Of a stretch of DNA of 64,000 bases, positions 49,357 to 60,882 are shown one piece after another. The position numbers were made by a program, and so were the translations under genes. Below the pieces are notes generated by a model. That model searched no databases, had not been told where the DNA came from, and saw only the letters and a program-made list of their open reading frames with translations. Origin of the DNA: Cannabis sativa (taxonomy: Eukaryota; Streptophyta; Magnoliopsida; Rosales; Cannabaceae). Every line of letters starts with the position of its first letter. The stretch's first letter is position 1. Where the stretch lies: NCBI RefSeq assembly GCF_029168945.1, contig NC_083602.1, positions 63,260,600 through 63,324,599 on the forward strand, read 5' to 3'.

Positions 49357-49364
49357 TTTTGGTT

Positions 49365-50113
49365 TTTGTTTGGATAGATAATAGTGAGTTTTGAATCTTT
49401 TGATGGAATCCCTTACTTTTGTAACGTGTAGTGTACACTACTTCATGATTAGAAAAGGGTGGGAAATGGGGTGGTGGGGGTTGGGATCAAAGTATGTTCA
49501 AGTATAGACAGCTTTCATGGTCCATCAATGAATCTAGCTTGTTTCTTCTTTAAAATATACTCTGTTCTTCACTATTACACAGGAATGGGTGGATTGGTAC
49601 CAATACCATGGTAGTGAGTTTTGGTTTCAACCCAATGAATTTGCAATAGTTTGGTTTTAATATTTGGACTTGTCTGCAGCCCATATCTCATACTTACTCA
49701 TGCACACGTACAGATCTATAATAAAGAAAGGGCCCATTCTTTTTATTTGGGCATTTCTTTATATTCTCGGGATTCTCGGGATAAGTTAAAAAATACTTTT
49801 TTTTTGTTTTTTTATACCTTAATTAAAAATATCTTCATATTATATTTAATTAAAATATATCCACTTTTTTAAGTAGGTTATCCAATATACCCTTACTTTC
49901 TACTTAAGTCTAACATATAGTTTACGTTAACCTAAATGATCCAATGGGAACATCATCTATAAAAGTGGGTATATATTAAAAAATATAAAAATAGAGGTAA
50001 ATATTAAAATAAGTAAAATAAAGTAGGTATACAATATAATTTCCTCTATATACCCTTAGCTTAACTTTATCGTGAAAAATTCCGAGTAGGATTGTCATGG
50101 ACTGTGTTGCCTC
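49365..50113. other. Intergenic DNA, no gene
   Basis: AT-rich, with poly-T runs near 49796-49816. Possibly old MITE sequence, but no ends can be defined. Confidence 0.5.
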
Positions 50114-50116
50114 TTA

Positions 50117-50488
50117 GAGCATTTTCAAGGCAAGTAATGTCTATAAAACTCAATATCACCTTAAAATATAATATTTTATTTTCTCTCTCAACGACATCAA
50201 TATTAGGTACTTTCTGCTAAATAAAACACTTTAATGCTCAACAATTCTTTAAATAATATCTCATACACTATTATTTAATATATCATTCATTTTATTTCTA
50301 ATATGTTATTTTATTATTGTTTTTCTATTTCAGCAAAAAACTTTTATTTAAAAAAAAAATAGATACCACATTGCTCCTGTCAAACTACAGCAGTTATCCA
50401 ACTATTTAACTCCAATGCAATAGCTACCATTAAAAGTAGTCCATGCTATCTTTGATGTATAGAGCAACTTTGATATATAGAGCTGCTC
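50117..50488. mobile_element. Tourist-like MITE, 372 bp
   Basis: Ends 'gagcattttcaaggcaa' and '...gagctgctc' are inverted at least over GAGCA/TGCTC, flanked by TTA at 50114-50116 and 50489-50491. Fits PIF/Harbinger MITEs. It lies just before the LINE poly-A end. Confidence 0.6.
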
Positions 50489-50526
50489 TTAAGATAGGTT
50501 TGTTTTTTTTCTTCCCAAGTTCCCAA

Positions 50527-52941
50527 TGCTATCTTTTTTTTTTTAATCAAAATGCAATTTATTAAGATAAATTCGCTATTACAGAAGAATTAAAATATCG
50601 TGGACAAGTATTCGTTTATACACAATCTCCTAAACTAGTAACAAAGGTTGTCAATGTATAGGCAACACTATTCGCAAACTGTAGAGTAGCCTTGGAAGAA
50701 CCACCACTAACAATAGCTAATAAAAAAATGAATATCTAACAAAATAGAATGAAAAATATAATTTGAGTGAGGATTATTAACCCAACCAATAGCTACAGTA
50801 TAAACACTATTAATAATGGAGATAATGAACCCGAAGTGATGCGTAAGATTCAAACCTAGTCTAATTGCAAGCAGTTTCGCTACATTAACAGAAAATTCAC
50901 CCAACACACAAGATGACCAAGCCAGCCAAACCACACTTGTAGCATCCCGCATCGCCCCACCCAATTCGACAAAACCCCTCCTAAGAACCACTGAAGCATC
51001 AGCCATAAGAGCAAATGAATCAGGAGGTGGTGGCATCCACCGAGTGGGCCCTGGCCAACTGGGTTCGAAGGGCACAACCCCATTTGAACAGCCCACCAAA
51101 CAGGCTCTTTGAATTCTGACATGTGATTATGAGCTAAATTTGGAACAATATCTAATCTTGACTGTATATCATTAAATAATATTGAGTTTCGATCATACTA
51201 AAGTCATCAAAGGGTATCCATCATCAATTCAAATGCCTCAAGAGATAGCTTTTCAAAGAGATAGAGGAGAATTTCTAGAATTGGACCATTTACACACCGG
51301 TGGAGCAACGACCATACCCCCAACCGGTGCCACACTAGAATTAGGCTAGAACAGAAAAATAAAGCATGTTCTAGAGTTTCAGATTCTTTGCCGCACCTTG
51401 AGCAACAAAGAGGTACCTAAACTTTCCGAGAGATAAGTTATGTAGCTACTGGTAACACCAAATAGAACATACGCCAAACAAAAACTTTCACCTTTGGTGG
51501 TATAGTAAGGTTCAATACTCCATTCCGCCAATGAATTACCTGAGATGAGTCTGCTACTCCCTCATCAAACTGAAACAACCACGCCAGTAAATAGCCACTT
51601 TTAACATTTTAAACCCCATCCTAATCATAGAGCCAGTACCAACCATCCTCCGCCTCTCGCCTCGCTAATAGAATAGATAAAATTATGTTAACATCCATGT
51701 CCAAAAATATTTGTTGAAGCTTCCTAACATCCCATGCACCGGATGGAAGAATAAATTCACTCACCCAGCAATCATCATTTACCCTCCTCGTGATTGGCTA
51801 AAAAGATCTCAGACGTGGGAGCCATGGGTCTTTGAACGCCCATACTTACGTTCCATCTCCAATATATCTATAAAGACCACATTTAAGCAAATCCAATTCC
51901 CAAATCAAACTCGACCAAAGATGAGATGAACTATCCTTTTTAATGGCTTATAGGATAGAGTAATTTGGAAAATATTTGTGTTTCAGAATTCTGGCAGGTA
52001 ACGACTCTTAGTATAGAAGTAATCTCCATACATGTTTAGCCACAAGATCTTGATTAATAAGTTAAAAATCCTAAAACCCAAGTCTTCTCATTGTGTTAGG
52101 GTGACACACTGTTTCCCATTTCACCCAAAGAATCTGTCATTTATCACCATTCGAATCCCATCAGAGTTGCCTTACAATAGACTTTAATTCTTCATAAGTT
52201 GCCGCATGAAGCTTAAAGACACTTATCATATAAGTTGGAATAGCTTGAAGAATAGATTTAATAAGTAATTCTCTCCCACTAACAGAAAATAAATTCTGCT
52301 TCCACCATCGAACACACTTCCAGACCTTCTCACAAATCCCCTCAAACGTTTGCTTTTCGTTCCTACCAACCACCATAGGCAATCCTAGATGCTTATCATG
52401 AGTAGCTATAGATGTCAAACCCAATACATGTAGAACCCCATCTTGATCCGGTGATTGCACATTTGGACTAAAAGTGATAGCAGACTTCTCAAAGTTAGTC
52501 TTCTGACTAGAGGCAGCCTCATAAAGTAGTAGGATACGCTTGATAGTTTCAGTATCACTTCCATTAGCCATACCAAACATAAGACTATCATCAGTAAAAA
52601 AATAAGTAAGTTACACGTGGTCTTGATCTAGAATACCTAAACTTCATCAATTTAAATCTAGCTTCTACATGAGAGATCAGTGAAGACAATGATTTCGCAC
52701 AGAAAAGGAATAAATAAGGAGACAAAGGACATTCCTGTCGTAACCCTTTTATCGATACCACTCTTCCTTTAGGGCGGCCATTGACTAAAAAAGCATACTC
52801 CAGGGTCATTACACAATCCATGATCACCCTAATCCAACCATGAGCAGTTGCCAACAACATCTTCAACTTCTCAATAATAATAACAATAATGTTCTCTAAA
52901 ATTAAAAGTCCAATATTTGATCCAAAAACTGGAAATGTCAA
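50527..52941 (-). pseudogene. LINE (L1-type) retrotransposon, dead
   Basis: Non-LTR element on minus, 5'-truncated. Read in order: part of the RT (RVVSIKGLRQECPLSPYLFL; FCAKSLSSLISHVEA, about 52660-52760), then GLPMVVGRNEKQTFEGICEK and RELLIKSILQAIPTYMISVF (52200-52400), a degraded zinc-finger-like region near 51400, and an RNase H-like end (PPPDSFALMADASVV and RDATSVVWLAWSS, about 50930-51040). The 3' end is a poly-A run, seen on plus as poly-T at 50529-50542. RT is cut upstream and the frames are broken by stops and shifts. The target duplication was not identified. Confidence 0.85.
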
Positions 52942-53084
52942 AGTTAAATTAAATTTTCACTAATATAAAATTGGCTTTTTCCATAGATTTATAACTTTGT
53001 TTTATACTGTATTCTATCAGTTTCTAAAACTGTTGGCTATGTGGGTTTCAAAAAAATAAGAAACTTTAAATGATGATTTATAAC

Positions 53085-53400
53085 TGTCAGGTGCTATTGT
53101 GGCAGAGCTGCTTGTATTGGAGTCTTCAAGGGTTGCCATTAATGGTAATCGTTTTCCCGATTTGATACCAAGTTAAAACAGGAAAAATGTAGAGAATAAA
53201 ACTAATATTGAATGTTCTTTTTTACTGATAATAATTGCTTAACGGATGCAAAGGTTGAGCATGATACATCTATTTATATGGAGTAAAATAGGGGACAAAA
53301 GGAATATACAATTGTACAAAATATCCCTGAATTTTAGGGAAAGGCACAACGGTTTTGTACGATGCCAATGATATGCTAGCTAGCGTTAGTGTGATCATCA
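53085..53400 (-). mobile_element. Copia 5' LTR end, primer site and gag start
   Basis: On minus: a TATA-like 'atataaatag' near 53280, a probable LTR end near 53172, the primer site 'TTGGTATCAAATCGGG' (about 53155-53171) and a gag-like start at 53139 (MATLEDSNTSSSATIAPD). The coding frame is then lost at about 53085. The LTR start is uncertain. A second primer-like site, 'GTGGTATCAGAGCCTCGAG', lies at about 53525-53545 on minus. Confidence 0.6.
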
Positions 53401-53545
53401 CTGAAATCAGTTATAGAATTTTCATTTCATTCAAACGTTAGAAGATGTGATAATATCAGAAGGTGTTGTCAAGATGTATGAGATTGGTATTTTTCAATAG
53501 GAAAAACCAGGAGAACGTTATCGGGGCTCGAGGCTCTGATACCAC

Positions 53546-55105
53546 TTAGTATATTCGAGAAGTTGATGGATAGACCAAGTTCTCATACAATTTCGTACAA
53601 TCTTTGCATTTATTTGATATTTCTCTTTATTTTTTAAAATTAAATTTTAAAAAATGAGAATAAAAAAATAATATTTATGGTGTCAAGAAAATAAAAAGTG
53701 ATATTTAATATAGAAAAGAATGAATAAATATATTTTTAAAAATAAAATAATATTGAAAATAAGTAATAAATAAGAGAAAACAAAATTATAAAAAATATGA
53801 AAAAAGTCAAGAGTAAATAATGACTGATGAAAAGTTATAGTAGAAATTAATGAAAAAGCAAAAAGTAATATTTGTGAAAATAAAAAAAAAATATTAAAAG
53901 TATTAGTGTTGTTATTACAAATTTCGGTTTGTTGTTTTAGAAAACTAGAAGATCTTGTTCTCCGAGAACAATTTTTTGTTTCTTTTTTTTAAAAAAAAAA
54001 ATATAATGCTAAACACTCCTCATTTTTTTTTTTTAATTTGGTTTCAAATGATGGCGATAACTATAAGCGTTATATAATATGAGGGAGAACACTCCTTTTC
54101 CAATTTCCATGCTGAGTTGGGTGGAAATTGAGCTGTTCCAAAAGTGAATTACAAGTGCAGGGGACCCATAGACATTGGGATTTGGAAGGACTTTTGAAGA
54201 TTGGTGCTCTTAACTTCTTTGTTGTATATTCCAATGTACCACCTTTTTTTGATAATGCAATGCAAAAGAAGCACAAAAGTCCAGCACATACATGCCTACA
54301 CGTGCGTTCGTGTGTGCATCTGCATTCCACTCCTTCAACCTATAAATGTTTCAGGTTTTGGTTTGTAATTTGTAGGAAATTCGAACCTAATTTCTCCTAC
54401 GTGCACCAACTCAAGGAAACAATTAGCCAAACAGGTTGTAAACAACCTTCCTGGTACAATGCTACCAGTTTTACCTTCCTTTACTTGGTGTCAATGATGC
54501 TAAAACCAACTTCGGTTAGCATACAACCCAAATTAGAGTTTTAACACAACAAAACATAATCATGAACTTCAAACCAGAAATCAAAAAAATTATAAAGAAA
54601 TAAGGGAAGAGAGAAGCAAACACAAGATTTATAGAGATTCCTCCCAATGCAATGGAATACTTCCTCTTTTCGAGCTCTCCTCAAAGATGACAAGCTTGGT
54701 CTGCACTATATCAAATGGTGGATTGCAAGTTACAACAGTTCCAAGGCTTCATGCCACACTAGTTTGGCAGATAGTCATCTTCCTCGATCAATGGTGATCG
54801 AGTTCTCTCGTCTCAATCTTTCTCTAAACCACTCTAGTTCAAGCTCTATCTTTTCTATTACCAAGAGAGGTATTTATAGTATGCCTTTTTGTTTGAACTT
54901 ATTCTCAAAGTTAATGAATTTCGACAAAATGAGTCTTAGTGTCTAATAGAATGTCTCACATGAGATATGAGTCCTTCTTTATAAAGGTATATAAAGAGTA
55001 ACTTTGACACTTGGGATAAGACCTCAAGAGATATCTAGTTTTGTGCTAATGGGTAAGGATACAGATGACTTGCCACACCCGCACGCTGTCCGGCTGTACC
55101 GAGCT
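53546..55105. other. Intergenic DNA before the young copia element
   Basis: 53580-53920 is AT-rich. 54070-54560 and 54600-55050 have balanced composition and may be old LTR sequence ('gatttatagagattcctcc'), but I cannot name it. The frames of 80-140 residues on either strand show no domain. Confidence 0.4.
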
Positions 55106-55110
55106 GGTGT

Positions 55111-55315
55111 TGTTAACACTAGTTAACTACACCTAGTTAATTTTCTGTTAGCTTAGGTTAGTTAACCTGTGTAATTAGTTAAGGTAGTTATTTTTCTGTT
55201 ATTGTATCTTTCTTTGTGTTCTGCTTGTATATAAACAATGGTTCTTCATCAATAAAGATTGAGCTTTTCATTTTCTCTTTTCTCTGCTCTGTTCTACATG
55301 CTCTGTTGTTCTACA
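55111..55315 (+). repeat. 5' LTR of Ale-like element
   Basis: TGTTAACA...TTCTACA. Contains 'gtatataaacaatgg' at about 55231, a TATA box, and 'aataaa' at about 55252, a poly-A signal, in the order expected for U3-R. Confidence 0.95.
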
Positions 55316-55342
55316 TGGTATCAGTAGTCTTGACCCAAGACC

Positions 55343-58300
55343 ATGTCATCGTCAACCTACGATCCTGCCATTAATCCCTCAAATGAAGCTCCTCAGGCTC
55401 CTGCCATTAATACTTCAAATGAAGCTCCTCCGGCTCCTGCCATTCCTCCCGCTGCCTCTGGATCTTGGAATCCATTTTCAAACTCTCTTTCTTCCTCGCT
55501 CACAGTAAAGCTTGATCGATTAAATTTTCTTTCGTGGAAATCACAAGTTCTTCCCACTGTTATTGGGCATGACCTTGATGAGGTTCTTCTGTCTGGTGTC
55601 CCTCCCCCAACAACTCTCGTTGATGGTACTACAAACTCTGCATATTCTCAATGGCGTCGCAAGGATCAGCTGCTCCTTTCTTGGTTGCGATCCTCCATGT
55701 CTGAAAGCATACTCGCGTCTGTTGCGAACTACACCACATCTGCATCTGTATGGCGTGCTCTCGAACAGAAGTTTGCCTCCCAAACCAAAGCACGAAGACT
55801 TCAACTGAAAGGCCAATTCTCACATGTTAATAAAGGCGGCTTATCCATCTCTGAATTTCTTGATAAAGTTCAAGCCATAGCTGACTCTCTCGCCATTGCA
55901 GGATCTCCGGTTGATGATCAAGATTTGATTCTACAGATCCTCAATGGTCTTGGCCCTGAATTCGATTCTGTTGTCTCAGGAATCACTTCAAGAAGCGATG
56001 TGTTGTCTGTCGAAGAAGTTCAGGCACTTCTTCTCTCCCATGAAAGTCGCCTCGAACACCATCATGCCATGAATGACCTTACTGTCAAAATGCAAGCTAA
56101 CATGGCTCTTGGACACAACAGACCTCCAGGTGCTCGACCTTTTTCCAACAACAACTCCAGTAACATGAACACTGCCTCCCAGGGCCGTAACAGAGTTTTT
56201 TCCAGATCATCTACTCAAAAAGTGATCTGTCAAGTCTGCATGAGGAGTGGACATACTGCATCTGTCTGCCATTATCGTTTTGATAAATCTTGGATCACTC
56301 CCAAACCAGGTAATCCCATGAATCGTGCCTATCTTACTGAATTGGACTGTGATTGTGATCCACAGGCATACAATACCACTATGGTGCAAGATTTTGGTGC
56401 TGATGACTCTTGGTATGTGGATTCTGGTGCCACCACTCATGTTACCAACAGCCTCACCAATCTTGATGAGTCCAAACCTTTCTCTGGAGTTGAATCTCTT
56501 GCCATTGGTGATGGTAAGAAATTGTTAATTTCCCATACAGGATCTGTCTCTATTCCTTCCTACTCTACTTCTTGTCCATTACATATGCAATCTGTCATAA
56601 ATGTCCCCTCTATGACTAAGAATTTAGTTAGTGTCTCTAAACTAACTAATGACAATGATGTTTTTGTTGAATTTCATAAAAACTGTTGCTTTGTCAAGGA
56701 CAAGACAACCGGGTCTGTGCTGCTCAAAGGGAAAACTAGAGATGGACTTTACCTTCTTGGTGACTCGTCCAATCGTTCAAGTCCTACTCTGCAATGTCAT
56801 CTTGCTACCTCAGCAAATGTTTCTTCTGATTCCAATTGTTCTTTACAATGTACTTGTACTACAGATTGTACTCAAGAGTGTGATTACACACAACACCTCT
56901 GTAATACTTCTTCAATAAATAAAGATGACATTTCTTATCCCTCTGAGCATTCTGTGTTTAATGTTTATCAGCATTCGAATATTGATCTATGGCATTGTAA
57001 ATTAGGACACCCTGCTGTGTCCACATTACAAAAGATCTTACCCTCTGTTCCTCATACTGGTAACATTAAACAACTCACATTCTGCAATGCCTGTCAACTT
57101 GGGAAAAGTCATAGACTGCCCTTTATTACATCATCTAAACGTGCTTCTCAACCTCTTGAACTTGTTCATACGGATCTTTGGGGTCCCTCTCATGAACCTT
57201 CAAAAGATGGTTTTCGATACTACATCCATTTCTTGGATGATTATAGTAGATTCACTTGGATCTACCCTCTTACATTGAAATCCCAAGCTTTTGACAGGTT
57301 CATTCAATTCAAGAGTATGGTAGAAAAACAATTTCAATTGCCTATAAAAAGTGTCAAAGCAGATGGTGGTGGTGAGTACAAACCATTTGCTCGTTTTCTT
57401 GCTGACCAGGGCATCTCCTTCTCTCATCCATGTCCTCACACTCATCCACAAAATGGTAGAGCAGAACGAAAACATAGACACATCACAGAGACAGGTCTTA
57501 CTTTGCTTGCACAGGCAAATCTATCTCTTAAATATTGGTGGCATGCCTTCCAATGTGCCACTTTTACAATCAATAGGTTGCCTACTCTTGTTATTGGAAA
57601 TCTTAGTCCCTATGAATGCCTATTCAAAACCAAGCCCGATTACACTATCTTGAAATCTTTTGGTTGTGCCTGCTTTCCCCACTTAAGACCATACAACTCT
57701 CACAAGTTAGATTTCAGGTCTGAGCAATGTTTGTTTCTTGGTTACTCTCCTGCTCATAAGGGCTACTTCTGTGAAAACAAGAATGGCCGAATGTTCATTG
57801 CAAGAAATGTCATCTTCAATGAACTTCACTATCCTGGGGACACATTTCACAGACATCCAGATCAGGTAAATACTTCTTCTCATACAACTTCCTTTCCATC
57901 TGCAAGTTTTTCTACTATACCTGTCAATACTGATCTTTCTTTTTCTGGTATGACAACTGCTGCTGCACCAATCATTCACCATCACCACATCCCTGAGACT
58001 CACTCCACTACACCCTCCCCAGCACCCTTCCCTGAACATGACCAACACACAGCAACCATACTTGACCAACAAACAGCACCCCTACATGAACCTAACCAAC
58101 AAACAGCCACCATCCCTGACCAACAAACAGCACCCTTACATGAATCTAACCAACAAACACCAACTGTCCTTGCCCAGCAAACAGCACTCTTACCTCACCA
58201 TACACCAGAAACTGTGCCTGAATCCCACACCATACCCTTACCAGAAACTCAACCAAGGCCAAGTGCTGCTACTCCTTCAACTCATCCTATGATCACTCGA

Positions 58301-59935
58301 TCGAAAAATGGCATTGTCAAATCCAAAGCTTACTTGGCCACCAAACATCCATTACCAGAATCCATCTTACCCTCTGAACCAAAGTCTCTTCAAGCTGCTC
58401 TGAAAGATCCAAAATGGCTCAATTCCATGCAAACAGAGGTGCATGCCTTAAAAAGAGCAGGCACATGGACATTAATTCCAAAGCAACCTGGTATGCACAT
58501 CATTGGAAATAAATGGGTTCACCGCATCAAGCTCAATGCAGATGGGTCATTGGACAGATTCAAATCTCGGTTGGTTGCTAAGGGTTACTTGCAGGCTCCA
58601 GGGATTGATTATGCTGAGACCTTTTCACCAGTTGTTAAACCAGTCACGGTTCGCACTGTCCTTTCCTTAGCTGTTACTTATAATTGGCCAGTTACTCAAC
58701 TAGACGTGAGTAATGCTTTTCTAAATGGTCAGCTATCTGAAACTGTTTTTATGAGCCAACCACCTGGTTTCATTGATCAACATAAACCAGATCATGTTTG
58801 TTTACTTCATAAGGCTCTCTACGGCCTCAAACAGGCTCCTAGAGCTTGGAATGACAAGCTCAGGGTTAGTTTACTTCAGTGGGGATTCAAAGCTTCGAAG
58901 TCAGACACGTCTCTGTTTGTTTATGGGACTGGTGACACTGCAATTATTCTCCTTGTGTATGTCGATGACATACTGGTCACGGGGCCCAATCAGACACTTA
59001 TTACAAAACTTATTACTGATCTAAATAATCAGTTTTCTCTCAAAAACATGGGTGATGTCCACTATTTTCTTGGTGTTGAGATCTATCGAGATTCCAAGGG
59101 TATGTTTCTCTCTCAAACCAAGTACATTACTGATTTGTTAGTTAAACTTCATATGGACGGAGCCAAAGTCTGCAATACTCCCATTAGCAGCACCTCTAAA
59201 CTGTCTCTGCAAGATGGTGAGTTATTTGACAATCCAACCCTCTACAGAAGCACTATTGGGGCACTTCAGTATCTATCCTTGACCAGACCTGATGTTGCAT
59301 TTGTGGTTAATAAACTTAGTCAGTTTCTCAAGGCTCCCACTGTTTCACATTGGGACACTTGCAAGAGATTACTCAGATATCTTAAAGGCACTGTATCTGA
59401 TGGTCTTCTACTTACACCAGCCACTGAAATGGTCCTACAAAGCTACTCCGATGCTGACTGGGCTAGCTGTGTTGATGACAGACGATCAACAGGGGGCTAT
59501 GTTGTTTAGTTGGGGAATAATTTGATTTCATGGTCAGCTAAAAAGCAACAGGTTGTTGCTCGATCTAGCACTGAGAGTGAGTTTCGTGCTCTTGCAAACA
59601 CTGCTGCTGAGTTGAAATGGATTGTCTCTCTTCTCACTGAATTACAGATTGCACTTTCTCACTGTCCTCTCATATGGGTTGATAACCAAAGTGCATCTGC
59701 CTTGGCTGCAAATCCAGTGTTTCATGCTCGATGTAAGCATATTGAAATTGACTTACACTTTGTAAGAGATCAAATTCTGGATAAGAGACTGTCTGTTAGA
59801 TATGTTCCAAGTCATGACCAAATTGCTGACTTGCTTACCAAACCATTGTCCAAAGATCGGTTCATCTACCTTAAGTCCAAACTGAAAATGGCTCAAACCC
59901 CTTTTCGTTTGAGGGGGGATGTTAACACTAGTTAA
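55343..59935 (+). pseudogene. Ale-like gag-pol polyprotein with one stop
   Basis: Single frame of about 1,530 codons broken only by TAG at 59507-59509 (codon 1389). Order: gag ([16 protein letters not shown] near residue 60; zinc knuckle CX2CX4HX4C at about 295), protease ([13 protein letters not shown], about 358), GAG-pre-integrase ([10 protein letters not shown]), and integrase ([18 protein letters not shown] and [10 protein letters not shown], giving D,D,E). A linker holds repeated [13 protein letters not shown] units (58045-58190). RT follows ([35 protein letters not shown] at about 1206), then RNase H ([43 protein letters not shown]). The stop falls in RNase H, between its first acidic residue and the rest, so this copy should lack a complete enzyme unless helped in trans. 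Confidence 0.93.
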
Positions 59936-60124
59936 CTACACCTAGTTAATTTTCTGTTAGCTTAGGTTAGTTAACCTGTGTAATTAGTTAAGGTAGTTAT
60001 TTTTCTGTTATTGTATCTTTCTTTGTGTTCTGCTTGTATATAAACAATGGTTCTTCATCAATAAAGATTGAGCTTTTCATTTTCTCTTTTCTCTGCTCTG
60101 TTCTACATGCTCTGTTGTTCTACA
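59920..60124 (+). repeat. 3' LTR of Ale-like element
   Basis: Identical to 55111-55315. The end of the polyprotein frame (59935) runs 15 bases into it. Confidence 0.95.
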
Positions 60125-60129
60125 GGTGT

Positions 60130-60882
60130 AGTGTAACACTACTATTTGGAAAAAAATTATTTATTATTATTTAATTAATAATAAAAATAAAAATTTCATT
60201 TTTAGTAGCAAGCATTATGTAGAACACTTTTACTATTACATTGGTTTAGTTTTGAAAATATAAAGGAGTAGGTTAGGGTCTTTGACTTGTGTTGTAACTG
60301 TTCGAGAGTTCGTTAAAGCTAACTTGATAATCTGGCATTGTTAATTGACTTAATATGATGATTGGTTTCAACACAATTATTGCACATTGTATGCGAAGTA
60401 GATTAAGTGAGTGAATATCAAATTCACAAGCTTATTCATTAATCTCTGTTTTTGTCCATTTGTGTAGAGAGCAAAAAAATTCAACATCACACGAAAAAAA
60501 AATGAAAAAAAGACATGCATTGTTCATAGAAGAACCCCAGACTGGAAAAATAAGAGGTTATTAAACAATAGTGACGATACAAAACAATTGCCCCTTCTAT
60601 TTCCTCAAAAGCAATTGGTAAAAAAATAAAAGAAACAAAAGACGTACAGCATTATGAGGTGAGCCATTGCTATGTTACAAGTTCAAGAAGACTGCCTCAA
60701 ACATGGCTTTTGATTATATTAATTTGACGTAAGAAACTGTACAGCCGCAAGGCAGAATATACGTGTATGTGTGTTGTTCATGACAGTGTTTGCATACCAG
60801 CTTCTTTGGCTTCTTTTGTGTTTTCTTTCAACTGAGCAAAGGAAAACCATATATATCTAGTAAATTTCTTCATACTTCATTT
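60130..60882. other. 3' flank of the APK1-like gene
   Basis: Includes the 3' UTR of the minus-strand kinase gene (nearest 250-300 bp). The rest is AT-rich. No other gene seen. Confidence 0.5.

Larger units (their letters stand above)
55111..60124 (+). mobile_element. Ale-like Ty1/copia element, nearly intact
   Basis: A 5,014-bp element flanked by perfect 5-bp duplications GGTGT (55106-55110 and 60125-60129). LTRs 55111-55315 and 59920-60124 are 205 bp and identical base for base by eye, so insertion was recent. Primer site 'tggtatcagtagtc' follows the 5' LTR directly (55316), and polypurine tract 'tttgagggggga' (59908-59919) precedes the 3' LTR. Short LTRs, about 5 kb length and the RT wording suit the Ale/Retrofit lineage. 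Confidence 0.95.

Noticed and set aside
54128..54946. Frames of 99-138 residues as host genes
   Set aside because: No domains; overlapping frames on both strands; sequence looks like decayed repeat.
55541..59525. Many frames on both strands inside the Ale-like element
   Set aside because: All are shadows of the single polyprotein frame.
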